Part shown: one piece after another, positions 16,088 to 24,593 of the stretch
Layout: each line of letters starts with the position of its first letter
Position numbering within the stretch: position 1 is the stretch's first letter
Assembly: GCF_030286045.1 (NCBI RefSeq)
Contig: NZ_CP127390.1
Coordinates: 2,559,482-2,623,481 of the forward strand
Direction of reading: 5' to 3'
DNA: 64,000 nt
DNA from: Propionimicrobium sp. PCR01-08-3
GTDB lineage: Bacteria > Actinomycetota > Actinomycetes > Propionibacteriales > Propionibacteriaceae
Translations under genes and position numbers: made by a program
Notes under the pieces: model-generated
The model's input: only the letters and a program-made list of their open reading frames with translations
Told to the model about the DNA's origin: nothing
Databases searched by the model: none

Positions 16088-17416
16088 ATGATCATGAGTG
16101 CTGACGCCGCCAGGGCGGGCAGGGATCTCTACACAGGCCATGCGACCACCAACCCGACGGACAGGGATCTCGACGCAAGTCATGCGGCTGCCAACTCAAG
16201 CCCCAGCGAAGCCACCACCCCTGACCCGAGCCCCCTCGATTCCGCATCCCCTTACCGAGAGACGGTCGATGTCGCTGCGGCCGCTGACCCGGTTGCGGCC
16301 TTCTGGGACGCCCACCGACGTGGGTTGAAGATCGCCGTGCACACCTCAGGAACCACCGGAACACCGCGGACGATCTGGCGCAGCACCGACTCATGGGTGG
16401 ATTCATTCGCCCCGGCAGCCGCGAGGCTGGGGTTGACCCCGGCCGGCAGATTCCATATCCCCGGTCCGCTCAGCGCGACCATGGACCTTTTCGCCGCCTG
16501 CCTGGCCGACTGGGTGGGCGCCTCGTGGTCAGCCGATCCCGAAGGTGCCACGCATTGCACCATGACACCATCCGGGTTGGCCCGGGCGCTGCGTTCCGGG
16601 CGGTTTGCAACTCCAGGACGCTTTGCAGGTTCAGACAACAACCCTCAAGCTCTCCCAGCCCGATCTGCGAAAATGGCAGGCGCAGAGCAATCCACTGATC
16701 GACACAAAGGCCTTCCACGCCAGCCCGAAAACGCAACCCAACCAGGGCTACCGACTTCGATGCACCTCACTGTGCTGGTGGCGGGTGACGGCTTGAGTCG
16801 CCAACTACGTGACGAGGCGCTCGAAGCCGGATTGCGGATTGAGCACTACTACGGCGCGACCGAACTTTCGCTGGTGGCGTGGGGCAGCTGCCTTGATGAC
16901 CTGCACCTGTTCGATCAGGTCGAGGCGCGCATCATCGATGGACGCATCTGGGTACGCTCCCCCTGGGTCTCCGACGGTCCGGCTCCCGGTTCGCCGGTGG
17001 GCCCGTGGCAGGCCTCGGACGACGGCTTCGTGAGCATCGGCGATCGCGGCTCACTCCTGGGCGACCGCCTGCACATCGACGGACGCGACGGTTCGATCAC
17101 CACCGGTGGCGTGACTATTGAGCTGACCTCGCTTGCCGGACGGCTGCGCGAGCAGGCCCGCGGCGAGGTCTATCTGGTCGGCATCCCGCACGAATCCCTG
17201 GGCAAGGTGTTGGGCTGCGCGCTCACGCGGCCGGCCGACGTCCAGAAGCTGCGCGGTTGGGCCCAGGCCAATCTGGCTCCGGCCGAGCGTCCCAGATCGT
17301 GGGCCGTGATTGGCGAACCACCGCTCACCCCGGCGGGCAAAGTGGACGAAGACAAACTGATTTCACTCATTCGGCGACACCGGACCCAGCCAACTGTTGA
17401 GGAAAGGCCCTCGTGA
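16088..17416 (+). CDS. AMP-forming acyl-CoA ligase, MenE-like
   Basis: This is a short member of the adenylate-forming ligase superfamily. The P-loop-like AMP motif is HTSGTTGTPRTIW (about residue 85), followed by EHYYGATELS as motif A5, SIGDRGSLLGDRLHIDGRDG as A7/A8, and a late PAGKVDEDKL with the catalytic lysine. The N-terminus is a low-complexity tract with a 42-base internal duplication (RDLYTGHA and RDLDASHA), and an odd polar insertion of about 45 residues lies between the first half and A5. The start is uncertain (ATG 16088 or 16094). It overlaps a thiolase by four bases, so acyl-CoA metabolism is more likely than menaquinone synthesis; no other men genes are visible. Confidence 0.7.
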   Translation: MIMSADAARAGRDLYTGHATTNPTDRDLDASHAAANSSPSEATTPDPSPLDSASPYRETVDVAAAADPVAAFWDAHRRGLKIAVHTSGTTGTPRTIWRSTDSWVDSFAPAAARLGLTPAGRFHIPGPLSATMDLFAACLADWVGASWSADPEGATHCTMTPSGLARALRSGRFATPGRFAGSDNNPQALPARSAKMAGAEQSTDRHKGLPRQPENATQPGLPTSMHLTVLVAGDGLSRQLRDEALEAGLRIEHYYGATELSLVAWGSCLDDLHLFDQVEARIIDGRIWVRSPWVSDGPAPGSPVGPWQASDDGFVSIGDRGSLLGDRLHIDGRDGSITTGGVTIELTSLAGRLREQARGEVYLVGIPHESLGKVLGCALTRPADVQKLRGWAQANLAPAERPRSWAVIGEPPLTPAGKVDEDKLISLIRRHRTQPTVEERPS

Positions 17417-18558
17417 ACGATCTCCCGGTCATCATCGATGCGATCCGCACACCCATCGGCACCGAGCACGGGGCACTGAAATCCGTCACGGTCGACCAGC
17501 TGGCGTCTCCCCTGATAGCCGAACTAGCTCGGCGCTGCCCCGCCCCCGAACAGATCAGCCAGGTCATCTTGGGCAATCTGCGCGGGCCGGGCGGCAACCT
17601 GGCCCGCTACTGCGCCCTGGACGCGGGGCTTCCGCAACAGGTCACCGGTCTGACCGTCGACCAGCAATGTGGCGCCGGCCTGGCTGCGGTGGCCTGTGCC
17701 CGCGGTGCCCTCGCCCTGGACGCGGGGATCATCCTGGCCGGCGGAGCACAGTCCGCGTCCACTCAGCCGAGGACGTTTTGGCCGGGCGCCAGCACCGACA
17801 CTCCGGCAGAAGACCTCGAAGAGTTCACCAAAGCACCATTCGTCCCCGAACGCCTGGACGACCCAGGGATGGGACTGGCCGCCGATCTGCTCGCCGACGA
17901 GCAGCAGATCGGCCGTGACCGGCAGGATGCCTATGCCGCGCGCTCCCACCAGAGTGCCGTGCGCTCCATTGATGACGGCATCTTCGACAACGAGATCTGG
18001 CCCATCGCGGGAGTCGGCCACGACGAGCGTCCCCGCCGAGGCTTCACCGAGCAACGGCTGGCGAGGTTCCGCCCGGTCTTCCGCGCGAACGGCACGGTTA
18101 CCGCTGCGAACTCCTGCGGAGTGAATGACGGCGCATCCCTGGTGATGGTGGCCGACGCCGAGACCCACGCGAGGCTGGGCGTCCCAGGCTTGCGGATCCT
18201 CGACATGGTGACCGTTGGCGGCACACCCGCTCGTCCGGGATTCGGCATCGTGCCCGCGGTCGAGAAGCTTTACCGGCACACCGGGCTCGGCCCCGCCGAC
18301 TTCGACGCCATCGAGTTCAACGAAGCATTCGCCGGCCAGGTCCTGGCGTGTTTGGACGCGGTCGGCATCGCGGACGACCGCAACTGCCTCCAGGGCGGTG
18401 CCTTGGCGCTCGGACATCCCTGGGCGGCAACCGGCGCCATACTGCTGACCCGGCTGTTCACTCAGCTGGTGCGGCAGGGCCGAGGAAGGCGGGGACTGGC
18501 AGCGATCGCCATCGCCGGAGGCATGGGCACCGCCGTGGCCGTCGAGGTCTGTCAGTGA
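17413..18558 (+). CDS. Thiolase-family protein, second active-site Cys absent
   Basis: A 381-residue thiolase (acetyl-CoA acetyltransferase family). The nucleophile block VDQQCGAGLAAVACARGAL holds Cys near residue 86; NSCGVNDGAS, EFNEAFAGQVLA and GGALALGHPWAATGA with the conserved His follow. The C-terminal block, usually with a Cys as in CIGGGQG, reads IAIAGGMGTA, so that Cys is Ala here. Activity may be altered or condensation-impaired. The GTG start overlaps the ligase stop, so the pair forms a small acyl-CoA operon. It lies 57 bases before hemA on the same strand and may share its transcript. Confidence 0.82.
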   Translation: MNDLPVIIDAIRTPIGTEHGALKSVTVDQLASPLIAELARRCPAPEQISQVILGNLRGPGGNLARYCALDAGLPQQVTGLTVDQQCGAGLAAVACARGALALDAGIILAGGAQSASTQPRTFWPGASTDTPAEDLEEFTKAPFVPERLDDPGMGLAADLLADEQQIGRDRQDAYAARSHQSAVRSIDDGIFDNEIWPIAGVGHDERPRRGFTEQRLARFRPVFRANGTVTAANSCGVNDGASLVMVADAETHARLGVPGLRILDMVTVGGTPARPGFGIVPAVEKLYRHTGLGPADFDAIEFNEAFAGQVLACLDAVGIADDRNCLQGGALALGHPWAATGAILLTRLFTQLVRQGRGRRGLAAIAIAGGMGTAVAVEVCQ

Positions 18559-18615
18559 GCCCGGACGAGGATCCCGCCACGCACCGTTGACGATTCAAGC
18601 TATACGCTAAGCACC

Positions 18616-19845
18616 GTGCCAGTCCTAGCCATCGGTCTCAGCCATCACCAGGTGAGTTCCGATGCCCTGACCCAATTCACCGCAGCGGCCGAGCGGGCCG
18701 GCGAGCAGCTACGCGAGGCCCATGGCGTCCATGGGTTGATCACGCTTGCCACCTGTAATCGCTGCGAGCTTTTTGTCGATTCGGAGAACTTCCACCAGAC
18801 CGTCCGGTTGGCCCGGGATCTGCTCGGCAAGGCCGGCGTTCCCGATCTGGCTCCGATAACCGATGTCTATGGTCTGCGCAACGCGGTGCGGCATCTGTTC
18901 GAGGTGGCCTGCGGGCTGGATTCGATGGTCGTCGGCGAGGCCGAGATCGCCGGCCAGGTGCGCAAGGCGCTTCGCCGTTCGTCCGAGCAGGCATCTCCCC
19001 CGCTGCACCGGCTCTTTCAGATGGCGCTGGGCACGTCGAAGCAGGTCGCGAATGCCACCATGCTCGGCGCGATGGGACGATCGGTCGCCTCGGTGGCTCT
19101 CGATCTCGCCGAATCCAGGCATGGCGCGCTGCGTGGCAAGCAAGCGCTGCTGATCGGCACCGGCGCCTACGCGGGCGTCGTCACCGCCGATCTGCTGCGG
19201 CGAGGTGCCGAGGTTTCGGTCTACTCATCGTCCGGACGCGCGGCCGCCTTCGCCACAACCCATCCGGTCACGCCGCTCACCGATGCCGAACTTCCGGCCG
19301 CGCTCGGCACCACCCAGGCATTGATCGCCTGCAGCGGACGCGGCCGCACCGCCTATCACCTCACCTCACGCCAGCTGACCGAGGCCCGCGGCCAGGCTGC
19401 CGAACTTCTGCCCGTGGTCGATCTCGCGCTCGGACGAGACGTCTCCCCCGAGCTCGCCACCACGCCCGGCATCGACCTCATCGACCTCGACGTGGTCGGC
19501 CAGTGCACGCCGAATGACCATGTGGAGTCGCTGGAACGGGCGCGCAAGCTGATCGATGTGGCGGTCGAGAACTATCTGCAGGCGGAGCGCACCAGGCTGG
19601 CTGATCCCGCGATCGTGGCGGTGCGCTCCTACGTCAATCAGATCGTCGCCCAGGAACTGGGCGACGTGACCGCCCACAACTCCCCCGAGCAGACGGCCCT
19701 GGTCGCCCGCTCGCTGCGCAGGGTCGCCAACACCCTGCTGCATCAGCCGAGCGTGCGCGCCCAAGAATCCGCTCGCAATGGCGAGCTCGGCGATTTCATG
19801 TCAGCCTTGGAGGAAGTCTTCGGAATCGAGGTGACCGGACAATGA
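18616..19845 (+). CDS. hemA: Glutamyl-tRNA reductase
   Basis: HemA reduces glutamyl-tRNA to glutamate-1-semialdehyde, the first committed step of the C5 heme/cobalamin precursor route. The catalytic cysteine lies in LATCNRCELF (about residue 48); GLDSMVVGEAEIAGQVRKA, the NADPH fold at GKQALLIGTGAYAG, and the C-terminal dimerisation helix with SLRRVANTLLHQPSVRAQE follow. GTG start, 409 residues, normal for actinobacteria. It overlaps hemC by four bases. The products feed both heme and the cobalamin genes upstream. Confidence 0.96.
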   Translation: MPVLAIGLSHHQVSSDALTQFTAAAERAGEQLREAHGVHGLITLATCNRCELFVDSENFHQTVRLARDLLGKAGVPDLAPITDVYGLRNAVRHLFEVACGLDSMVVGEAEIAGQVRKALRRSSEQASPPLHRLFQMALGTSKQVANATMLGAMGRSVASVALDLAESRHGALRGKQALLIGTGAYAGVVTADLLRRGAEVSVYSSSGRAAAFATTHPVTPLTDAELPAALGTTQALIACSGRGRTAYHLTSRQLTEARGQAAELLPVVDLALGRDVSPELATTPGIDLIDLDVVGQCTPNDHVESLERARKLIDVAVENYLQAERTRLADPAIVAVRSYVNQIVAQELGDVTAHNSPEQTALVARSLRRVANTLLHQPSVRAQESARNGELGDFMSALEEVFGIEVTGQ

Positions 19846-20750
19846 GCACGACCAACACTGCACCACTCAAACTCGGCACGCGCGGCTCATTGCTCGCCCG
19901 CACCCAATCCCAGATGGTGGCCGAGGCCATCAACGAGGCCACGGGCCGGCAGGTCGAGTTGACCATCATCCGCACCGAGGGCGATGACGTGTCAATCCCC
20001 CTGGACGCGCCCTCGCGTCCGGGAGCCTTCGCGGCCACGCTGCGCGATGCGCTGCTCGATGGACGCGTCGACCTGGCGGTGCACTCCTTCAAGGACCTGC
20101 CCAGTGCCCCGCTTCCGGGGCTATCCATCGCCGCGATTCCACGCAGATCCGACCCCAGGGACGCGTGGTGTTCGCGTGACGGCGTCCGGTTGGAGGACCT
20201 GCCCGCCGGTGCGAAGGTGGGCACCTCCAGCCCCAGGCGCGCGGTCGGCATCGAGCGCGCCCGGGCCGATCTGCAAATCGTCCCCATCAGGGGAAACGTC
20301 GACACCCGGCTGCGCAAGGTTGCCGAAGGCGAAGTGGACGCAGCGGTGCTCGCCGCCGCCGGATTGCTGCGGCTGGGCCACGAAGATGCCATCACCGAAT
20401 ACATCGACCCTGGCACGCTGCTCCCCGCCCCGGCGCAGGGAGCACTGGCGGTCGAATGCCGCACCGGAGAACTTGCCGCCGAGATGGCTGCTATCGACAA
20501 TGAGGACACCCGGCTGGCAGTGGTCGCCGAACGCGCCATACTCGCGGGCATCGGTGCCACCTGCACCACCGCGGTCGGAGCACTGGCCAGCTGGCTGCAC
20601 GACGACCGTATGAATCTGGTGGTCGAGGTCACCGCCCATCGTGGCATCGTCTACGACCGCATTTCGCGTACCGGCCATGTCAGCACCGAGGACGAGGCCC
20701 GGGCGCTGGGCCTGTCGATCTGCGACGAGCTCTTGGACCAGATGGGCTAG
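19842..20750 (+). CDS. hemC: Porphobilinogen deaminase
   Basis: HemC polymerises four porphobilinogens into hydroxymethylbilane. The 302-residue protein shows KLGTRGSLLARTQSQMVAE, HSFKDLPSAPLPGL, GTSSPRRAVG, RGNVDTRLRKV and PAPAQGALAVECR, the standard blocks for substrate and cofactor binding. The dipyrromethane-anchoring cysteine is probably in GATCTTAVGAL near residue 235. The ATG overlaps the hemA stop. Downstream, about 180 bases separate it from hemD; they contain a 54-codon ORF that ends on the hemD start. Confidence 0.96.
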   Translation: MSTTNTAPLKLGTRGSLLARTQSQMVAEAINEATGRQVELTIIRTEGDDVSIPLDAPSRPGAFAATLRDALLDGRVDLAVHSFKDLPSAPLPGLSIAAIPRRSDPRDAWCSRDGVRLEDLPAGAKVGTSSPRRAVGIERARADLQIVPIRGNVDTRLRKVAEGEVDAAVLAAAGLLRLGHEDAITEYIDPGTLLPAPAQGALAVECRTGELAAEMAAIDNEDTRLAVVAERAILAGIGATCTTAVGALASWLHDDRMNLVVEVTAHRGIVYDRISRTGHVSTEDEARALGLSICDELLDQMG

Positions 20751-20767
20751 TAGCCAACGTGGTATCG

Positions 20768-20932
20768 ATGGTTATCGTCCGAAAGACGGCATCGGCTTCG
20801 CAGCACTGTGGCTATCGCACCGAACCCGGCATTTGGCCCTTTCACACGCTCGTCACCAGGCACTCTTTCCGGATGCATAGTTCGGCTGATCTCAACTTCT
20901 TTTGCAGGCTCGGGATGTCGGTGAATCCATGA
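20768..20932 (+). CDS. 54-residue ORF between hemC and hemD
   Basis: An ORF from ATG 20768 (or GTG 20759) runs to a TGA that overlaps the hemD ATG as ATGA at 20929-20932. It does not overlap hemC, whose stop is 17 bases before the ATG. The translation (MVIVRKTASASQ...) matches no family I know and its codon use looks unlike neighbouring genes. It may serve only to deliver ribosomes to hemD, which has no strong ribosome site of its own. Confidence 0.35.
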   Translation: MVIVRKTASASQHCGYRTEPGIWPFHTLVTRHSFRMHSSADLNFFCRLGMSVNP

Positions 20933-21807
20933 GACCGATTCTTCTGGTGCGTCCCGATCACAATCGGTCGGATGCCGAGGCGCTCGCGGCGGCAGGCATC
21001 GATTCGGTTATCTGCCCGTTGTTGCAGGTCGTTCCGGTCGCCGATCCGGACCCGGCAAGGGAACTGGCCAAGCGGTTGAGCGCAGGGTCGCTATCGTCTA
21101 CCGAGTCCGGATTAGCCAATGACCATCTGAGCCCTGACCTGAATCAGCCAAAGCCGGCCTCTGCCGGCTTGCCTGATAGCCAGGCAACTGGTGGAACTGG
21201 TTCGGCAACCTGGGTCGTGGTGACCTCGCCACGCACCTGGGAGATGTGGCAGCGAACCATTAATGAGTTGGACTCACTACTCGCCGAGGGCTTGGCACAT
21301 GGCCTCAAGATAGCGACCGTGGGAGCACGCACGGCATCCTCGCTCCCCGAATTCGCCCGTGAGTGCATCGTCACCCCACCGGGCATCAGCGCCGAACACC
21401 TTCTCGCATTCCTTCTTGAACATGGCGAAGGCACTTCGCGCCCAACTGTGCTGCTCCCGCACTCGGCACGGGCCAGGCGGCTCCTTCCCGACGGGCTGAG
21501 CGAGGCGGGCTGGCATGTGTTGGAGGCAGCGATCTATGACACCGTGCCCATCCCGGGCGTCCGGTTGCCCGATCTGACGAAACTCGGGGGCGTGCTGCTG
21601 CGCTCACCCAGCGCCGCGTCCGCTCTGGCTTCGCTGGCACCCGAGCTTCCCTCCGAGCTGACCGTGTTCGCCGTGGGCCCGATCACCGCTGCGCGCTGCC
21701 GCGAACTCGGCTGGCGTCCGGTAGAGATCGATTCCACCAATCCGGACGCGATCGCCACTGCCGTCGCCCAGCGCAGTGGCTCAGACAGGGGCATGCTTGA
21801 GTCATGA
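20929..21807 (+). CDS. hemD: Uroporphyrinogen-III synthase
   Basis: HemD closes hydroxymethylbilane with D-ring inversion to uroporphyrinogen III, the precursor shared by heme and by CobA. The family is poorly conserved, but RPILLVRPDHNRSDAEAL, the WVVVTSPRTWEM segment, KIATVGARTASSL, GVLLRSPSAASAL and FAVGPITAARCRELGWRPVE give the bilobed HemD pattern. ATG 20929 gives 292 residues; a TTG at 20902 is an alternative. An insertion of about 40 polar residues lies after the first beta-alpha segments and contains a perfect DNA palindrome (21151-21170). It overlaps the universal stress gene by four bases. Confidence 0.9.
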   Translation: MRPILLVRPDHNRSDAEALAAAGIDSVICPLLQVVPVADPDPARELAKRLSAGSLSSTESGLANDHLSPDLNQPKPASAGLPDSQATGGTGSATWVVVTSPRTWEMWQRTINELDSLLAEGLAHGLKIATVGARTASSLPEFARECIVTPPGISAEHLLAFLLEHGEGTSRPTVLLPHSARARRLLPDGLSEAGWHVLEAAIYDTVPIPGVRLPDLTKLGGVLLRSPSAASALASLAPELPSELTVFAVGPITAARCRELGWRPVEIDSTNPDAIATAVAQRSGSDRGMLES

Positions 21808-22334
21808 ACGAGACACCGCAGCCGGGCGTCGAACGCATCACGCCGTTCGCCAGGAATGCGCTGGTCGTCGGCATCGAACCCGGCCAGCCCGAGATCGTCG
21901 TCGTCACTGCGGCCAGGCTGGCCGAGACCCTGCACGCCAAGGTCTACTTCGCCTACGCCGACCCGGAGCGCATCACCGAGCGCGAGTTTCCCGACGGCAC
22001 CGTGCAGCACGGCGGTCTCGATCCGGACTTCTCCGGCGACGAGATCTGGCAGGCCAAGCGGGACAAGCTGATTGCTGCGCTGCGCAACACCCTGCTGAGT
22101 TCTCCTGTTGACTGGGAATTCCGCTATCTGGCCGGGCGCGCCGACCGTGCCCTGACCCACCTGGCCAGGGCCGTGGACGCCAGCATGATCGTGGTCGGCA
22201 CCAGGCGTCCGGGCGGCGGCCGGGTGAAGCGGCTTCTCGAGGGGACGCTCGGCAGGCATCTGGCGCACCATCAACATCGTCCGGTGCTGATAATCCCGAC
22301 CACGGTCGTCGACTGGAAGATCCCTCTCGAATGA
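21804..22334 (+). CDS. Universal stress protein, single domain
   Basis: A 176-residue UspA-fold protein. It has the N-terminal strand ALVVGIEP, a late IVVGTRRPGGGRVKRLLEGT where the ATP-binding type has GxxG(S/T), and a C-terminal RPVLIIPT. The ATP-binding G-2x-G-9x-G-S/T pattern is partly kept (GTRRPGGG...GTLGRH). The role is unknown; the four-base overlap with hemD places it in the heme operon. Its stop overlaps a 47-codon micro-ORF leading to the first fluoride channel gene. Confidence 0.8.
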   Translation: MNETPQPGVERITPFARNALVVGIEPGQPEIVVVTAARLAETLHAKVYFAYADPERITEREFPDGTVQHGGLDPDFSGDEIWQAKRDKLIAALRNTLLSSPVDWEFRYLAGRADRALTHLARAVDASMIVVGTRRPGGGRVKRLLEGTLGRHLAHHQHRPVLIIPTTVVDWKIPLE

Positions 22335-22474
22335 GCATCACGCCAACCAGCTCGCACAGCCCGGATTCGCCGACGCGTGGTTACCAAGTGGCACCAGTCG
22401 ATCGGCCCCAGATCGGCCACGCCGCCGCCACCAGCCGGACGCTCGGCCACTGCCTCGGGATCACCGGCGCATGA
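22331..22474 (+). CDS. 47-residue bridging micro-ORF between usp and fluC1
   Basis: The ATG at 22331 overlaps the stress-protein stop (ATGA) and the TGA at 22472-22474 overlaps the first fluC start (ATGA), so the ORF fills the spacer exactly. The predicted peptide (MSITPTSSHSPDSPTRG...) is polar and unlike any family I know. I regard it as a likely translational bridge; a real small protein cannot be excluded. Confidence 0.5.
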   Translation: MSITPTSSHSPDSPTRGYQVAPVDRPQIGHAAATSRTLGHCLGITGA

Positions 22475-22923
22475 CCGAGAACCGAACGCCGCAGGTGAGA
22501 CCGCCTCACTTGTGTCCACTACTGATCATTCTGGTGATGGTAGGCGGCGCCTGCGGAACCGCGATACGCAATGCGATCGAGAACGCGTTCACTGCGTCCG
22601 GCGATCATCTACTGCCCTGGGCGACGTTCGCCATCAACATCTCCGGAGCGTTTCTGCTCGGGCTGCTCAGCGAGCTTCTCACCTTGCTGATCGCGGACGA
22701 GGAGAAGCGCCGCAAACTGCAACTGACCTTCGGCACCGGAGTTTTGGGCGGATTTACCACTTACTCAACCTTCGTTCTGGAAACCGTGCGGTTGGGCGAG
22801 ACCAGTCACCTGATAGCGGCGTTTTGTTACGCGGCGATCAGTATCGCCCTCGGCTTCGCCGTCGCCTACCTGGCGATGATCGGAACCCGGTGGACGCTAG
22901 CTCAGAAGGGTCAACGACGATGA
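22471..22923 (+). CDS. fluC: Fluoride channel subunit FluC (CrcB), first copy
   Basis: FluC/CrcB proteins export fluoride as dual-topology or paired four-helix membrane proteins. This 150-residue copy shows WATFAINISGAFLLGLLSE in the second helix (the conserved Asn) and GTGVLGGFTTYSTFVLE in the third, with the Thr/Ser pair and Phe residues of the fluoride path. It has about four membrane spans after a polar 15-residue start. A second fluC follows, so the two may form a heterodimer, as known where the genes occur in pairs. No fluoride riboswitch is evident upstream. Confidence 0.92.
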   Translation: MTENRTPQVRPPHLCPLLIILVMVGGACGTAIRNAIENAFTASGDHLLPWATFAINISGAFLLGLLSELLTLLIADEEKRRKLQLTFGTGVLGGFTTYSTFVLETVRLGETSHLIAAFCYAAISIALGFAVAYLAMIGTRWTLAQKGQRR

Positions 22924-23060
22924 CGTTAGACCTTATTCTCAATCCACCCGTTTACTGCGCGCCCAACGGCGGATTCAGGCTTATCACTGCGACACGTTCG
23001 CTCAACACCCACGATTTTCCGCGGACATCGCAGGGTCACTATTCGAGGAGCGGATCATGA
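22920..23060 (+). CDS. 46-residue bridging micro-ORF between the two fluC genes
   Basis: It starts in the first fluC stop (ATGA at 22920) and ends in the second fluC start (ATGA at 23057), exactly filling the spacer. The peptide MTLDLILNPPVYCAPNGG... has no recognisable domain, and its third codon positions are clearly less GC-rich than those of neighbouring genes. GAGGAG near its end can also serve as the ribosome site of the second fluC. A coupling role is more likely than a conserved peptide. Confidence 0.5.
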   Translation: MTLDLILNPPVYCAPNGGFRLITATRSLNTHDFPRTSQGHYSRSGS

Positions 23061-23425
23061 TCGCGCTCTGGGTGGCGATCTGCGGCGGACTCGGCGCCGG
23101 TGCCAGGTTCACCCTCGACGGCTGGCTCACCGGACGCGTCCGCGGTCCCGTCCCGCTCGCCACCTTCACCATCAACGCCATCGGCTCGTTCATCCTCGGA
23201 CTTCTGACGGGCTGGATCGCAGCAGGTGGTCCGGCTGATGTGAAAGCGATAGCCGGGGTGGGGTTCTGTGGCGGCTTCACCACCTTCAGCACCGCCAGTG
23301 TCGAGTTGGCGAGATTGGTGCGATCCGGACGACACCTCGCCGCCCTCGGCCTGGGCGCCGCAATGTTCGCCATCAGCCTCGCGGCCGCGCTCGGGGGCAT
23401 CGTCCTGGGTCGACTGCTCGGCTAA
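23057..23425 (+). CDS. fluC: Fluoride channel subunit FluC (CrcB), second copy
   Basis: The 122-residue partner of the preceding channel gene. Helix 1 has GGLGAGARFTLDGWLTGR with the conserved Arg, helix 2 ATFTINAIGSFILGLL with the Asn, and helix 3 GFCGGFTTFSTASVELARL with the Phe-Thr-Thr-Phe-Ser motif. Four membrane spans fit the family length of 115-130. Two unequal copies in a row suggest an antiparallel heterodimer. GAGGAG lies nine bases before the ATG. Confidence 0.93.
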   Translation: MIALWVAICGGLGAGARFTLDGWLTGRVRGPVPLATFTINAIGSFILGLLTGWIAAGGPADVKAIAGVGFCGGFTTFSTASVELARLVRSGRHLAALGLGAAMFAISLAAALGGIVLGRLLG

Positions 23426-23591
23426 GTCGTCCCATCCATTTGGCCCTTACGAGCCCTCGCTTTGACTGCCTTGCCCCTGCGCGATGAACGCCCGTCCGTA
23501 ACACTTTGATCTCTTGCCGTAGTGGCTGCTGCAACCACTTATCAGCACGACAAGCTCACGTTCTATGCTCATGGGGAGCGTTTATTGAATC

Positions 23592-24593
23592 GTGAAGGAG
23601 CCCGTCTTGTCCCTTGTTCAGCGTCCCCGCAGGTTACGTCAGAGCGCTGCCGTGCGGCGGCTGGTCGCGGAGACCAGGGTTGATCCGGCCGATCTGGTGC
23701 TGCCGATGTTCGTCGTCGAGGGGCTGGACGAGCCCCGCCCGATCGCCGCGATGCCGGGCGTCCACCAGCACACTCTCGCAAGCCTGGCCCAGGCGGCCCT
23801 CGAAGCGGCAGCGGCGGGCACCGGCGGGCTTATGCTCTTCGGCATCCCGCTGCACAAGGACGCCACCGGTTCCGAGGCCACCAATCCCGACGGCATTTTG
23901 GCCAAGGGTGTGCGGGTACTGGCCGAGACCGTGCCCGATATGCCGATCATCGCCGACCTGTGTTTGGACGAGTTCACCGACCACGGGCATTGCGGCGTGC
24001 TGACCCCGGGCGGACGTGTCGACAACGACGCAACCCTCGTCCGCTATCAGGAGATGGCACTCGTGCTGGCCCGCGCGGGCGCGACCATGGTCGGCACCTC
24101 GGGGGCGATGGACGGCCAGGTTGCTGCCTGCCGGTCCGCTCTTGACGAGCAAGGATTCACCGACACGATGATCATGGCCTACGGCGCGAAGTACGCGTCC
24201 GCCTTCTTCGGGCCCTTCCGCGAAGCCGTCGACTCGTCGCTGCAGGGTGACCGCAAGGCCTACCAGATGGACCCGGCCAACGGCGTCGAGGCACTGCGCG
24301 AGGTGCAGCTCGATGTGGACGAGGGCGCCGACATCGTGATGGTCAAGCCCGGTCTGCCCTATCTCGACATTTTGGCCCAGACCGCCGCCCAGGTGAGCAT
24401 CCCGGTAGCCAGCTATGTCGTGTCGGGCGAGTATTCGATGATCGAGGCAGCCGCGGCGAACGGCTGGATCGACCGCAAGAAGACCATTCTCGAAGCGCTG
24501 ACCAGCGTGAAACGGGCCGGAGGTTCGATCATCGTGACCTACTGGGCGACCGAAGTTGCCGACTGGCTGAATGACCGCTCAGACAGGTCATGA
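23592..24593 (+). CDS. hemB: Delta-aminolevulinic acid dehydratase (porphobilinogen synthase)
   Basis: HemB condenses two 5-aminolevulinates into porphobilinogen. The 333-residue TIM barrel shows [16 protein letters not shown] at the metal site (about residues 119-134), [18 protein letters not shown] with a Schiff-base Lys, and [11 protein letters not shown] with the second active Lys. The site has Cys-Asp-Cys spacing rather than the three Cys of zinc-only enzymes. The GTG at 23592 is followed immediately by AAGGAG, so a slightly later start (TTG, residue 6) is possible. The stop overlaps a micro-ORF leading to hemL. Confidence 0.95.
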   Translation: MKEPVLSLVQRPRRLRQSAAVRRLVAETRVDPADLVLPMFVVEGLDEPRPIAAMPGVHQHTLASLAQAALEAAAAGTGGLMLFGIPLHKDATGSEATNPDGILAKGVRVLAETVPDMPIIADLCLDEFTDHGHCGVLTPGGRVDNDATLVRYQEMALVLARAGATMVGTSGAMDGQVAACRSALDEQGFTDTMIMAYGAKYASAFFGPFREAVDSSLQGDRKAYQMDPANGVEALREVQLDVDEGADIVMVKPGLPYLDILAQTAAQVSIPVASYVVSGEYSMIEAAAANGWIDRKKTILEALTSVKRAGGSIIVTYWATEVADWLNDRSDRS

